A stretch of DNA of 64,000 bases from Pseudoalteromonas sp. S16_S37 (GCF_014694405.1 NZ_JAAUWV010000023.1:1-64000), one strand, 5' to 3'; numbered from the stretch's first letter, positions 1-8,275 are shown. The notes: generated by a model from the sequence alone, not told the origin. Translations and numbers: made by a program.

Positions 1-119
1 ATGGACAATGCCCATTCAAAACTGGCGTCAGGCGATGAGTCGATTTATTATCGAATTCGAGGAACGCCTCGAAAGACATATCAACTAAATGGCAGTTACA
101 CAGAATCTGTTACAGGGTC
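1..119 (+). mobile_element. Right end of an IS256-family insertion sequence (partial)
   Basis: The window opens inside an IS. It contains the last codons of a transposase (2-88) followed by about 30 bases (91-119) that look like a terminal inverted repeat ending in TGTTACAGGGTC. IS256-family ends commonly have this TTACACAGAA...ACAGGGTC layout, recalled from the family rather than searched. The left end lies outside the window, so the target duplication cannot be checked. The exact outer boundary near 119 is inferred. Confidence 0.7.
2..88 (+). CDS. IS256-family transposase, C-terminal fragment
   Basis: Only 28 codons are inside the window, in frame 2, ending at TAA 86-88. The visible peptide contains WTMPIQNWRQAMSRF and then a Glu/Arg-rich tail, which resembles the conserved C-terminal WTMPIRNW...FEGR segment of IS256-type (COG3328, mutator-like) transposases that catalyse DDE transposition. 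The catalytic residues are upstream of the window, so whether the element is intact cannot be judged. The IS terminal repeat follows 3 bases after the stop. Confidence 0.65.
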   Translation, partial: WTMPIQNWRQAMSRFIIEFEERLERHIN

Positions 120-207
120 GAAATTTTAGTTTTTTATTTAATATCAACAGGTTATTTTTTTGCTGTAGCTCTAGAGTTGCAGATCCCATACTGTTGAACA
201 ACTTGCT

Positions 208-537
208 TTATCCGCCAGCGATCTTCACTTTGAATTTCAGAGCTTCCAAAATTTGCTTTAACTTATCTCTATCGTCACCTTGAATTTCAATTATTCCATC
301 CTTTATAGCACCACCTTGACCCATCTTGCTTTTTAACGTTTTAGCAAGTTTCTTTAAGTCGTGCTGTTTTGCATCTATACCGACAACTAGCATCACACCT
401 TTGCCCTTTCGACCCTTTGTTTGACGCTCAATTCTAATATAGCCATCTTTAAAGGTTTTTGACGCGACTTCAGGTTTTGGTTCCTTTGTATCAATTCTTC
501 CAACTTCAGTTGAATACACCAAACGATTATCAGACAT
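208..537 (-). CDS. yciH: SUI1/eIF1-like translation factor YciH
   Basis: The 109-residue product is a bacterial SUI1-domain protein. The N-terminal part (about 1-45) is a variable extension. Residues 45-109 carry the SUI1 fold signature: KGRKGKGVMLVVG, then DLKKLAKTLKSKMGQGG and IEIQGDDRDKL. Bacterial YciH resembles eukaryotic eIF1 and has been implicated in start-site discrimination on the 30S subunit and in stress translation. The ATG at 537 was chosen over upstream in-frame ATGs because GGTGAG sits 4 bases before it. It lies between an IS end downstream and the divergent CrsA-like gene. The identification is good; the cellular role is poorly known in general. Confidence 0.85.
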   Translation of the reverse strand: MSDNRLVYSTEVGRIDTKEPKPEVASKTFKDGYIRIERQTKGRKGKGVMLVVGIDAKQHDLKKLAKTLKSKMGQGGAIKDGIIEIQGDDRDKLKQILEALKFKVKIAGG

Positions 538-740
538 GTTTCTCACCATCATGTATGTTTAATATGAGGATCATAACACTTTTGCGATTAGTTCTTGTAG
601 TTCTTATATAAAATGTGAAGTGCGCATTTGAAATAAAATATTTGCCGTATTGTTCGGCTAATTTCTGGCTAAACTTAACAAAGCGGTTATATTTAAAGCA
701 GTATGTTGATAACAAATTCAAACCATATTAGGAGCTTAAC

Positions 741-1046
741 ATGAGTTTGAGCAAGAATGCTTCTGCTGACGGGAAAACGCTAACGATTCAGATTAGAGGG
801 AAGTTTGATTTTAATCTTGTACAATCATTTCGGCAGGCTTATGCGGATATAGACCCGAAAACAAAAAAAGTGGTGGTTGATTTAAGAGAAACAGATTATA
901 TGGATAGTTCGGCGTTAGGTATGTTACTCAATATGAAGAAAACACTTGCTGAGAGCATAGATACAATTCAGATCGCTAATTGCCGCCCTCAATTGAAAAA
1001 GATACTACAAATATCTCGATTCGATAAAAAGTTTGATATTGACTAA
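741..1046 (+). CDS. crsA: STAS-domain anti-sigma factor antagonist, CrsA-like
   Basis: This 101-residue protein is a single STAS domain. It carries the phosphorylatable-serine loop in DYMDSSALGML (Ser at about residue 58 or 59), as in SpoIIAA/RsbV. TAGGAG lies 6 bases before the ATG. Its stop is 27 bases before the next gene, which encodes the matching receiver-phosphatase-kinase protein, so the two form a partner-switching pair. In Shewanella the equivalent CrsA/CrsR pair controls RpoS availability, and in Pseudomonas HsbA/HsbR links to HptB signalling. The name is by architecture and gene order, so the target here (RpoS, FlgM or another protein) is not proven. Confidence 0.75.
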   Translation: MSLSKNASADGKTLTIQIRGKFDFNLVQSFRQAYADIDPKTKKVVVDLRETDYMDSSALGMLLNMKKTLAESIDTIQIANCRPQLKKILQISRFDKKFDID

Positions 1047-1073
1047 TGTAGTCGACACTCTGGGGTATTAACT

Positions 1074-2720
1074 TTGCGCGTATTAGTTGTTGATGATCAG
1101 CCTCTTAACTGTATTTTGCTTAAAACAATGTTGGAACAGCAGCAGTATGAGGTTGCTATTGCGAACAACGGGGCACAAGCATTAGATGTACTGCGTCAGG
1201 AAAACATAGATATTGTGTTGCTGGATGTGATAATGCCAGTCATGGATGGTTTTGAAGCAGCACCAAAAATCAAAGAGCTAGCGGGTGATGTGTATCTACC
1301 CGTAATATTTATTACCACCCTTGAAGATCACAACAGCTTTGAAAAGTGTTTGGCTGTTGGTGGTGATGATTTTATTCATAAGCCTTTTGATAAAGTTATT
1401 CTATCTGCCAAGATTAGAGCGCACGCTCGTACACGAAGGCTAAGTCAAGAAGCCAATCAGCAAAAGAAACAGTTAGAGTATCATTACAACCAAATTGAAC
1501 GAGAGCACGAAATTGTTGAACATATATTCAGCAATGCCTTAGATCAATCATCTCAGTACCAACAGTATTGTGATTATCATTTGTCACCCGCCTCGATGTT
1601 TAATGGTGATATGTTTTTGATGGCCAAAAGCCCCATGGGGGGGTTTTATTGCTTGCTTGGAGACTTTACAGGACATGGGCTTGCGGCTGCTGTGGGGGCA
1701 TTGCCTGCGTCTCGTATTTTTTATGCAATGGTAAGCAAAGGCATGGCTGTTAATGATATTGCATATGAGCTTAATCAAGTGCTCAGCTCTTTGTTACCCG
1801 GTAATATGTTTTGTGCCGCGGCGATAGTCGAACTCAGTGAGTCAGGTAAAAGTCTCTCAGTATGGCTTGGTGGGCTACCTGATCTGTATTTAATCGATGA
1901 AAACGGCAATGTAATTAAAACCCTAGAATCACAGCATATGGCGCTGGGAATTTTAGACAGTGATGAGTTTGAGCGTAACACTATCCATTTAGAAGTAGAT
2001 ACAGGTAAAAGACTTGTGATGGCTACTGATGGCATCATTGAAACTGAAAACAGCCAAGGAGAAATGCTCGGGGAAGAGCGGCTGAAGCAAGTGTTAAAAA
2101 GCACAACACACATTTCTACAGAGCAAATAGTCAGTTATACGCAAAGATTTTCAGAACATAGCGCTCAACAAGATGATTTAAGTATTGCAATTATTAACTG
2201 CTTGCCAAGTAAAGTAATTAGTAAAGCGCCAATTGAATACTCTAGTTTACCCTTCGAACTCAAAGTTAATATTGAGCAAACTAATATTATCAGTGCAGAT
2301 CCGGTGCTTGAGCTGGTTGATGTGTTGAGTAAAATTAAAGGAATAAGTGAGCATAGGTCAAACATATTCTTGCTGCTATCTGAAGCCTATAATAACGCAG
2401 TAGATCATGGTGTATTAGGCTTAGACTCAAGCATCAAAAATAAAGAAGATGGATTTTTGGAGTTTTATCAACTTCGGGCCAAAGCGCTCGCAAATCTCCA
2501 GCAAGCTTTAATTGTAATACATGTACAATATGTTCCTGCTGAGCATACATTGAGTTTTTCGGTTCGTGATTCAGGTAAAGGCTTTCGACCAAAGATAAAA
2601 CGCGATAGTGACTTAAAACAGGAGCATGGGCGAGGGCTTAGTTTGTTAAATGAAATCGCTCAGCAGATCCGATTTAACAATGAAGGTAATGAAGTCACAA
2701 TCGTCTATTCATTGTTATAA
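1074..2720 (+). CDS. crsR: Response regulator with PP2C phosphatase and anti-sigma kinase domains, CrsR-like
   Basis: Three domains are visible in 548 residues. An N-terminal receiver (about 1-120) has VDD and the phospho-acceptor Asp in IVLLDVIMPVMDG. A SpoIIE/RsbU-type PP2C phosphatase (about 165-380) has GDFTGHGLAAA and MATDGIIE metal-binding motifs. A C-terminal RsbW-like HATPase (about 410-548) has SEAYNNAVDHG and DSGKGF. The phosphatase would dephosphorylate, and the kinase phosphorylate, the STAS protein encoded just upstream, making a phosphorelay-gated partner switch. Translation starts at TTG 1074, since no in-frame ATG precedes the conserved receiver start. No sensor kinase gene is adjacent. 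Confidence 0.8.
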   Translation: MRVLVVDDQPLNCILLKTMLEQQQYEVAIANNGAQALDVLRQENIDIVLLDVIMPVMDGFEAAPKIKELAGDVYLPVIFITTLEDHNSFEKCLAVGGDDFIHKPFDKVILSAKIRAHARTRRLSQEANQQKKQLEYHYNQIEREHEIVEHIFSNALDQSSQYQQYCDYHLSPASMFNGDMFLMAKSPMGGFYCLLGDFTGHGLAAAVGALPASRIFYAMVSKGMAVNDIAYELNQVLSSLLPGNMFCAAAIVELSESGKSLSVWLGGLPDLYLIDENGNVIKTLESQHMALGILDSDEFERNTIHLEVDTGKRLVMATDGIIETENSQGEMLGEERLKQVLKSTTHISTEQIVSYTQRFSEHSAQQDDLSIAIINCLPSKVISKAPIEYSSLPFELKVNIEQTNIISADPVLELVDVLSKIKGISEHRSNIFLLLSEAYNNAVDHGVLGLDSSIKNKEDGFLEFYQLRAKALANLQQALIVIHVQYVPAEHTLSFSVRDSGKGFRPKIKRDSDLKQEHGRGLSLLNEIAQQIRFNNEGNEVTIVYSLL

Positions 2721-2785
2721 ATTATATTTCCAAAGACTGATTCACGTGCTAATCTATCTCAATATTTAGATGTTTGGATGGCTAG

Positions 2786-3451
2786 ATGGTTTCTTTGTAC
2801 CTTTCTCGCGCTGGATTGACTGTTGATCCACAAAAAATAGAACTTGCTCTTGTTAAGTTAGAAGAGTTTTTAGATGATGAGCATAACTCTGCAGAAGCTG
2901 TATGGTCATACCTTATCCCTGAGCTTGGCGAAGGCGGGGCATGTAGTTTGTTTGGTCACCTTCAAGATGAGCCTTTTGAGTTAAGCAATTTTCTTAAAGT
3001 AAATGAGGCATCTCGTATCACTTTGAGCCGATTACAATCAATAGTTGATTTTGTAAAACGTGTTATCCATGTCGACTGGTTTGGTATTTATCAAACGAGA
3101 CAAACGCCCGAAGGTAAACAATTGCTAAAACTTGCATATTGCGGGGCGCCGAGCCGGCCATTATTCCCAATCAATGAACAATTCGCAGCAACAAGTAACA
3201 ATGTGCAAGTAGTAATGAGTGGTGAAGCTCGAGTTATTAATGATGTACAAGAGTATGTTGCATGTGGTGGCGAATACTACACCTGCGATCCGAAAGTTCA
3301 GTCAGAAAGTTGTTTACCACTGTTTGATAGTGCCAGCAACTGTATCGGTATCATTGATGCTGAAGCGTTTAGCAAAGATTTTTTTACACCCAGCGTATTA
3401 GCTTTACTAATTGCTGTGTGTATTAAAATCCCTCAATATCTACCTGAGTGA
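2786..3451 (+). CDS. GAF-domain protein
   Basis: This is a soluble 221-residue protein. Residues about 85-221 look like a GAF domain of the free-methionine-sulfoxide-reductase type (VDWFGIYQTR, then SCLPLFDSASNCIGIIDAE). The N-terminal part (1-80) is not recognised. There are Cys residues at CGAP, CGGEYYTC and SCLP, so an fRMsr-like redox role is possible, but I cannot match the catalytic cysteines with confidence. It follows crsR by 65 bases on the same strand and could be co-transcribed as a signal input. It may be only a ligand-binding regulator. Confidence 0.55.
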   Translation: MVSLYLSRAGLTVDPQKIELALVKLEEFLDDEHNSAEAVWSYLIPELGEGGACSLFGHLQDEPFELSNFLKVNEASRITLSRLQSIVDFVKRVIHVDWFGIYQTRQTPEGKQLLKLAYCGAPSRPLFPINEQFAATSNNVQVVMSGEARVINDVQEYVACGGEYYTCDPKVQSESCLPLFDSASNCIGIIDAEAFSKDFFTPSVLALLIAVCIKIPQYLPE

Positions 3452-3573
3452 TTAAGCTCGTTTTGGCAAATATTTATGTTAATATGAGCCGAGTTTAAAC
3501 CCAATAATTCGACAATTTATAGTGCATATTTAGCGTTGTAGTTGTTGATATAACATAAAATAAGAGACGACCC

Positions 3574-4764
3574 ATGTTCAGTGAACTAAAACCACTACCT
3601 ACAGATCCTATCCTTGGCTTAATGGCAGCTTTTAAGCAAGATACCAACCCAAATAAAATTGATTTAGGTGTTGGTGTTTATAAAGACGAGCAGGGGGACA
3701 CACCTGTATTGCGTGCGGTAAAGCTAGCTGAGGCATTTCGTTTAGAGAATGAAAAAACTAAGTCTTATATTGGTCTAGCTGGCAATTTGGATTTTTGTCA
3801 GAAAATGGAATCATTACTGCTGGGTGAGCACAGTGCTTTACTTGCAAATCGAGTTCGTACAGCTCAAACACCAGGCGGTACAGGTTCTTTACGTGTCGCA
3901 GCTGAATTCATTAAGCGTTGTAATGCCAATGCTACTGTATGGGTAACTACGCCTACATGGGCGAACCACATTAGCTTGTTTGAAGCGGCAGGTCTAAAAG
4001 TTAAAGAATACCCTTATTATGATTATGAAAATAAGGGATTACTGTTTGACGAAATGATCAATACTTTAAAACAAGTACCCAAAGGTGACGTAGTATTACT
4101 GCACGCATGCTGTCATAACCCAAGTGGTATGGATTTAAATGAGCAGCAGTGGAAAGTTGTTGCTGAGCTTGCCAAAGAAGTTGGCTTTACACCGTTAATT
4201 GATATTGCATACCAAGGCTTTGGCAGCAGCTTAGATGAAGATGCAAAAGGTCTTCGTATGCTTGCCGACAGTGTTGAAGAAATGATTATTTGTTCGTCAT
4301 GTTCTAAGAACTTTGGTCTATATCGTGAGCGTGTAGGTGCCTGTTCACTTATTGCAAAAGATGCAGCAGTTGCTGATGTTTCTAACTCTGTATTATTAAG
4401 TGTTGTGCGTAGCATCTACTCTATGCCACCTGCACATGGTGCGGATATTGTGAGCACTATCTTAAGTAGTGACGAGCTGACGCAAATGTGGCATGAAGAG
4501 CTTGACGAAATGCGCAGCCGTATTAACGGTTTGCGTACGTTGATCAAAGACAGCTTGGCAGCTAAAGGCGTAGCACAAGACTTTTCTTTCATCGATCGTC
4601 AAAATGGCATGTTCTCGTTCTTAGGTATCAACAAAGAGCAAATCGAACGTTTACAAAAAGAATATGCGATTTATATCGTGGGTTCATCTCGTGTGAATGT
4701 CGCAGGTATTAGCCAAGCAAATATAGGCTATTTTGCTGATGCAGTTGCTACAGTGTTGAAGTAA
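3574..4764 (+). CDS. tyrB: Aspartate/aromatic-amino-acid aminotransferase
   Basis: This 396-residue class I (fold type I) PLP-dependent transaminase exchanges amino groups between Asp, Tyr or Phe and 2-oxoglutarate. The start MFSELKPLPTDPILGL is typical of the AspC/TyrB family. The PLP lysine is K245 in SSCSKNFGLYRERVG, and HNPSGMDL and the GVGVYKD segment are present. Length matches E. coli AspC/TyrB (396-397). Substrate preference between aspC and tyrB cannot be settled by eye. It has its own terminator immediately downstream and appears monocistronic. Confidence 0.85.
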   Translation: MFSELKPLPTDPILGLMAAFKQDTNPNKIDLGVGVYKDEQGDTPVLRAVKLAEAFRLENEKTKSYIGLAGNLDFCQKMESLLLGEHSALLANRVRTAQTPGGTGSLRVAAEFIKRCNANATVWVTTPTWANHISLFEAAGLKVKEYPYYDYENKGLLFDEMINTLKQVPKGDVVLLHACCHNPSGMDLNEQQWKVVAELAKEVGFTPLIDIAYQGFGSSLDEDAKGLRMLADSVEEMIICSSCSKNFGLYRERVGACSLIAKDAAVADVSNSVLLSVVRSIYSMPPAHGADIVSTILSSDELTQMWHEELDEMRSRINGLRTLIKDSLAAKGVAQDFSFIDRQNGMFSFLGINKEQIERLQKEYAIYIVGSSRVNVAGISQANIGYFADAVATVLK

Positions 4765-4777
4765 GCACACACCATAT

Positions 4778-4807
4778 AAAAAAAGCCGCACGATGCGGCT
4801 TTTTTTA
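4778..4807 (+). terminator. Rho-independent terminator after the aminotransferase gene
   Basis: AGCCGCA-CGA-TGCGGCT hairpin is preceded by an A-run and followed by T7. It is bidirectional in appearance and would also serve yebG on the other strand. Confidence 0.85.
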
Positions 4808-4822
4808 TAGCTACTTAGAGCA

Positions 4823-5128
4823 TTATGCTTCTTTTAACTTAGCCACGTTTTCTTGAGTGGCTGGTTTTTCCTTTTTTGAGCCAGTTTGGTTCGTTGGCGG
4901 TTTTGCACCTTTTAAAACTGCCAAAAAGTCATCTTTTTGTTTTGCAATCTCTAACGCTAATGATTCAACTTGCTGTTCACTTAGTGGCACATCCACTTTA
5001 GTGAGCATTTGTTCGAGAGACTCTGCCATATCTAACATTTTGTCGTATGCATCAGCCTCTTTTTTACTGGTAAAGGTCATGCGCTCGACTCCATTTCTTT
5101 CAACCACATACTTAACAATAACAGCCAT
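4823..5128 (-). CDS. yebG: SOS-inducible protein YebG
   Basis: This 101-residue protein begins MAVIVKYVVERNG, the YebG signature, followed by MTFTSKKEADAYDKML. The C-terminal tail is Lys-rich and low in complexity, as in the family. E. coli YebG (96 residues) is a LexA-regulated DNA-damage-induced protein of unclear function. The ATG at 5128 was preferred to the in-frame GTG two codons earlier because AGGAG sits 5 bases upstream and the family starts with MAV. A perfect LexA box lies 19 bases upstream. Confidence 0.88.
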   Translation of the reverse strand: MAVIVKYVVERNGVERMTFTSKKEADAYDKMLDMAESLEQMLTKVDVPLSEQQVESLALEIAKQKDDFLAVLKGAKPPTNQTGSKKEKPATQENVAKLKEA

Positions 5129-5146
5129 GATCACTCCTGCTAAACA

Positions 5147-5162
5147 CTGTTTTTTTATACAG
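5147..5162. promoter_or_regulatory. LexA (SOS) box upstream of yebG
   Basis: The sequence is CTGT-N8-ACAG with an all A/T spacer, an exact match to the gammaproteobacterial LexA consensus. It sits 19 bases before the yebG start, where it would cover the promoter. This matches the known LexA control of yebG in E. coli. Confidence 0.85.
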
Positions 5163-5275
5163 TAAATGTTTGCGTTACATTATGCAAGATATTATTAATT
5201 ACAAACATATGAATTTAGATAATTAGCACAGGTTTATGACGCAAAAATAACAATGCATTTTCCTAGCCTTTTAGC

Positions 5276-5304
5276 TTGACAAACCTTGGATGCTTTTCTT
5301 TATT
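5276..5304 (+). promoter_or_regulatory. Candidate sigma-70 promoter for the comEA-like gene
   Basis: A perfect TTGACA -35 is followed after 17 bases by TTTATT (4 of 6 matches to the -10 consensus). It is about 60 bases before the comEA-like start. Confidence 0.45.
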
Positions 5305-5365
5305 TAAAGTCCAATGTTATTAACAGCATTGGTAAATTAAGGACAAAACTAGTTAAGGAACTACT

Positions 5366-5674
5366 ATGATGCAAACAATTTCACTTGTTGTAACCCTCAT
5401 TATTGGTCTAGGCATTAATGCTAACGTACTCGCAAAAGAAGTTAAAAAAAGCGAACCGCTAGTAGCCGTAGTACAAGACGTTCAAACAATAGATATTAAC
5501 TCTGCGAGCCTTGAGCAGCTGATCACGTTACCTGGTGTTGGTGAAAAAAAGGCTCAAGCGATTATCGACTATCGTCAAACACATGGCAGATTTGACAATA
5601 TGGATGCATTGCAACAAGTTAAGGGAATAGGCACGCACATTGCTGCCAAACTAGAAGGGAAAATACGTTTTTAA
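5366..5674 (+). CDS. comEA: ComEA-like secreted helix-hairpin-helix DNA-binding protein
   Basis: This 102-residue protein has an N-terminal signal peptide (about 1-23, ending NVLA) and a ComEA-type helix-hairpin-helix module (about 48-102). The module reads DINSASLEQLITLPGVG, then AQAIIDYRQTHGRF and LQQVKGIG. The family binds double-stranded DNA in the periplasm and pulls it through the outer membrane during natural transformation; in E. coli relatives (YbaV) the role is unclear. AAGGA lies before tandem ATGs at 5366/5369. It is not next to other competence genes. Confidence 0.8.
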   Translation: MMQTISLVVTLIIGLGINANVLAKEVKKSEPLVAVVQDVQTIDINSASLEQLITLPGVGEKKAQAIIDYRQTHGRFDNMDALQQVKGIGTHIAAKLEGKIRF

Positions 5675-5677
5675 AAT

Positions 5678-5697
5678 AAGGGGCCAATGGCCCCTTT
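5678..5697. terminator. Convergent hairpin between comEA and the membrane-protein gene
   Basis: AAGGGGCC-AAT-GGCCCCTT forms a perfect 8-bp stem between convergent genes. The T-tract is short on the plus strand (TTT) and better on the minus strand. It overlaps the stop of the minus-strand gene. Confidence 0.6.
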
Positions 5698-5998
5698 AAG
5701 TTTGTTCGGATTTGAATTGCTCTATGGCTTGAGAAAATTTTTGTTTAGCAAATAAAATTTCTATCGGTGTGGTGAGCAACGGATAGCTAAGCCCAGCGGC
5801 TAGTAAAATTGGCAGTAAGGCCCAACCTTCAAAGTAAGCTAAGGCAATAAAAAATGGAGTTAAAACTGCCAGTTTGGCAACACGTAACATCACCTTTTTA
5901 GAAGCCGATAGTGCGTCTAAAGCGAGAGTCAGTATTTGCTGTCTATCTCGCAGTTTGTATCCATCTAGCTCTTTTATAGTGCTTAAACGCAAATTCAT
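5696..5998 (-). CDS. Small inner-membrane protein of unknown function
   Basis: The product is 100 residues. The first 35 residues are soluble and charged. They are followed by one or two hydrophobic segments (about 42-75: LAVLTPFFIALAYF and LLPILLAAGLSYPLL) and a short charged tail. I do not recognise the family. Its start codon overlaps the dsbB stop by 4 bases (ATGA), so it is translationally coupled to dsbB and probably co-expressed. A role with DsbB in envelope redox is only a guess from position. Confidence 0.6.
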   Translation of the reverse strand: MNLRLSTIKELDGYKLRDRQQILTLALDALSASKKVMLRVAKLAVLTPFFIALAYFEGWALLPILLAAGLSYPLLTTPIEILFAKQKFSQAIEQFKSEQT

Positions 5999-6510
5999 TT
6001 TTGTTTAACCAATAGTGTAGATGCTAAAACCATAACGAAGCTTAGGCTGTAAAACCCAAATATAACTTCCATCCAACCAGGCATACTTAGCCCCATGAAT
6101 GACCAATCGATATTGCCGCAATCACCTGTTGCTGCAAAAAAAGCAGGAAACCACTCGTGTAATGGCATAAATGATGGAAAATTGGGAACAATATCGCATG
6201 TAAAAGCGAAAGGATCTGTGGTGGTCTGCATATTAATGTGCTCACGGGCTATCAAGTACCCCCATATGCTGCTAATTCCCCAAACAGTAAAGCCTACACC
6301 TTTATATAACCAATTAGATGGTGCCAAAAATCCGATGATACCCCCGGCCAGTAATCCAAGCATAGCTGTGCGTTGATATATACACATGATGCATGGCTCT
6401 AAACCCATTGCGTATTGAAAATATAGTGCTGTTATTTCAAACAGTGCAGCGCTTAAAGCGAGTAAAGCCCATGCCTTTTTTGATGATGACAGGGCGCTTA
6501 GCCAATTCAT
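5995..6510 (-). CDS. dsbB: Disulfide bond formation protein B (DsbB)
   Basis: This 171-residue inner-membrane quinone reductase reoxidises DsbA in the periplasm. Four hydrophobic segments are visible. Both redox pairs are present: C40/C43 in EPCIMCIYQR in the first periplasmic loop, and C105/C131 in the second. R47 after the CxxC is the residue that contacts quinone in the family. GGCGAT lies before the ATG. It is divergent from fadR, a neighbour also seen close to dsbB in enteric bacteria. Confidence 0.93.
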   Translation of the reverse strand: MNWLSALSSSKKAWALLALSAALFEITALYFQYAMGLEPCIMCIYQRTAMLGLLAGGIIGFLAPSNWLYKGVGFTVWGISSIWGYLIAREHINMQTTTDPFAFTCDIVPNFPSFMPLHEWFPAFFAATGDCGNIDWSFMGLSMPGWMEVIFGFYSLSFVMVLASTLLVKQK

Positions 6511-6628
6511 ATCGCCTCCTAAGTATTATTTTGTAGCTATTATGAGCCATAAATTCTTTTAACTGCAACTAATCTCGCCGTAGATCACGGATTAGCCTTA
6601 TCGTCTTCTTTGCTTGTTAGTTGAAAAT

Positions 6629-6646
6629 CATCTGGTACAATCAGTG
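6629..6646. promoter_or_regulatory. Candidate FadR operator upstream of fadR
   Basis: ATCTGGTACAATCAGT is a near-palindrome that resembles the FadR site core CTGGT-N3-ACCAG, with one mismatch in the second half-site. It lies 45-62 bases before the fadR start and would fit autoregulation. Chance occurrence is possible. Confidence 0.45.
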
Positions 6647-6690
6647 AATTGCAGAGAATGCGTTCACATATTTTAACAAAGTGGTGCTAA

Positions 6691-7404
6691 ATGAGAATTT
6701 TCAAAGCCAAAAGCCCAGCGGGATTTGCTGAGGAGTATATTGTTGAATCTATATGGAATGGAGAATTTCCACCAGGTTCTATTTTACCCGCAGAGCGCGA
6801 ACTATCTGAGCTAATTGGCGTAACAAGAACTACTTTGCGTGAAGTGCTACAGCGCTTGGCTCGTGATGGCTGGTTGACGATTCAACATGGTAAGCCAACC
6901 CGAGTCAACAACTTCTGGGAAACATCAGGGTTGAATATTCTAGAGACGCTGGCACGTTTAGACGAAGACAAGATGCCTGAATTGACAGATCAGCTATTGT
7001 CAGCTCGAACTAATATCAGTGCAATCTATACGCGTGCAGCGATTAAATTCAATCCAGATTCAGTTATTGAAATTCTATCAAAAAGTGACGAGTTAGAAGA
7101 TACCGCAGAAGCTTTTGCTGAATATGACTACAGAGTACATCATCAACTCGCTATTGCAGGTAACAACCGCATCTATGTTTTAGTGCTGAATGGCTTTAAA
7201 GGTTTGTACTCTAAAATAGGCGGCCACTACTTTTCAGATCTTCGCACAAGAGAACTCGCTCGACAGTTTTATAAAGACTTAACCGCGTTAGCACAAGAAA
7301 ACAACCATGATGGTGCTATTTCATTACTACGTAAATATGGTCATAAAACAGGTGAGATTTGGCAGCAGTTGCGAGGCCAAATGCCCGATAATATTATGGA
7401 CTAA
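6691..7404 (+). CDS. fadR: Fatty acid metabolism regulator FadR (GntR family)
   Basis: The product is 237 residues, close to E. coli FadR (239). The N-terminal winged helix (about 1-75) shows [43 protein letters not shown] and [25 protein letters not shown], which is nearly diagnostic. The C-terminal helical domain binds long-chain acyl-CoA, releasing DNA. In gammaproteobacteria it represses beta-oxidation and activates unsaturated fatty acid synthesis. A terminator follows directly, so the gene is monocistronic. Confidence 0.93.
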   Translation: MRIFKAKSPAGFAEEYIVESIWNGEFPPGSILPAERELSELIGVTRTTLREVLQRLARDGWLTIQHGKPTRVNNFWETSGLNILETLARLDEDKMPELTDQLLSARTNISAIYTRAAIKFNPDSVIEILSKSDELEDTAEAFAEYDYRVHHQLAIAGNNRIYVLVLNGFKGLYSKIGGHYFSDLRTRELARQFYKDLTALAQENNHDGAISLLRKYGHKTGEIWQQLRGQMPDNIMD

Positions 7405-7419
7405 TAAATATCTTCACTG

Positions 7420-7446
7420 CGCCTCGTTCAAACGAGGCGTTTTTAT
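7420..7446 (+). terminator. Terminator after fadR
   Basis: Hairpin CGCCTCGTT-CAA-ACGAGGCG is followed by TTTTTAT. Confidence 0.85.
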
Positions 7447-7519
7447 TTGTGCGCCATTCAAGCATCATCAAAAAAATAGATTGTAGTTATCGCTTTATTC
7501 GATTGTTAATTTTGATTAG

Positions 7520-7545
7520 GGCATCATAAACTGATGCCACATTTT
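7520..7545 (+). terminator. Terminator-like hairpin in the peroxiredoxin upstream region
   Basis: GGCATCA-TAAAC-TGATGCC is a perfect 7-bp stem followed by ACATTTTTT. It lies about 110 bases before the peroxiredoxin start. It could be a second terminator for fadR read-through or part of a leader; the sequence alone does not decide. Confidence 0.4.
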
Positions 7546-7651
7546 TTGAGGTTGTTTTTTTGTAATTAGCCTCAATATACACAACATCGTTTTAGTGCAT
7601 GGATATGTGCTAAAAAATTTGGACAAAAAACCTAACTATTTGGAGAAAACA

Positions 7652-8257
7652 ATGGGTGTATTAGTTGGCCGTCAGGCACCAGACTTTACAGCAGCAGCAG
7701 TACTAGGTAATGGCGAAATCGTAGATAGCTACAATCTACATGAAAACATCAAAGGTAAAAAAGCGGTTATCTTCTTTTACCCATTAGACTTCACGTTTGT
7801 TTGTCCTTCAGAGTTGATCGCTTTCGACAAGCGTTTTGAAGAGTTCCAAAAGCGTGGTGTTGAAGTAATTGGTGTTTCTATCGACTCACAATTTTCACAC
7901 AATGCATGGCGTAACACACCAGTAAACGAAGGCGGTATCGGCCCAGTTAAATACGCGTTAGTTGCTGACGTTAAACATGAAATCTGTAAAGCGTATGACG
8001 TTGAGCATCCAGAAGCTGGCGTTGCATTCCGTGGTTCTTTCTTAATTGATGAAGAAGGCAATGTACGTCACCAAGTAGTTAACGATCTTCCTTTAGGTCG
8101 TAACATCGACGAAATGTTACGTATGGTAGATGCATTAGCATTTCACACTGAGCACGGTGAAGTTTGTCCTGCTGGTTGGACTGAAGGTAAAGCTGGTATG
8201 GACGCAAGCCCTGAAGGTGTTGCTAAGTTCCTATCTGAAAACGAAGGTGCGTTGTAA
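7652..8257 (+). CDS. Typical 2-Cys peroxiredoxin (AhpC/TSA family)
   Basis: This 201-residue thiol peroxidase reduces H2O2 and alkyl hydroperoxides. The peroxidatic Cys is C51 in DFTFVCPSELIAF and the resolving Cys is C172 in EVCPAGW; GGIGPVKY and the C-terminal helix match the Prx1/AhpC group. An in-frame ATG lies at 7595, but the family starts at MGVLVG and TTGGAG sits 6 bases before 7652. No ahpF follows, so reduction probably depends on thioredoxin. A GGLG-type sensitivity motif is GGIG here. Confidence 0.92.
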   Translation: MGVLVGRQAPDFTAAAVLGNGEIVDSYNLHENIKGKKAVIFFYPLDFTFVCPSELIAFDKRFEEFQKRGVEVIGVSIDSQFSHNAWRNTPVNEGGIGPVKYALVADVKHEICKAYDVEHPEAGVAFRGSFLIDEEGNVRHQVVNDLPLGRNIDEMLRMVDALAFHTEHGEVCPAGWTEGKAGMDASPEGVAKFLSENEGAL

Positions 8258-8275
8258 TTCGCATTGAGTTTTTAA

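Noticed and set aside
530-721. 63-codon minus-strand frame in the yciH-crsA spacer
   Set aside because: It overlaps the start of yciH and lacks a ribosome binding site; AT-rich spacer read by chance.
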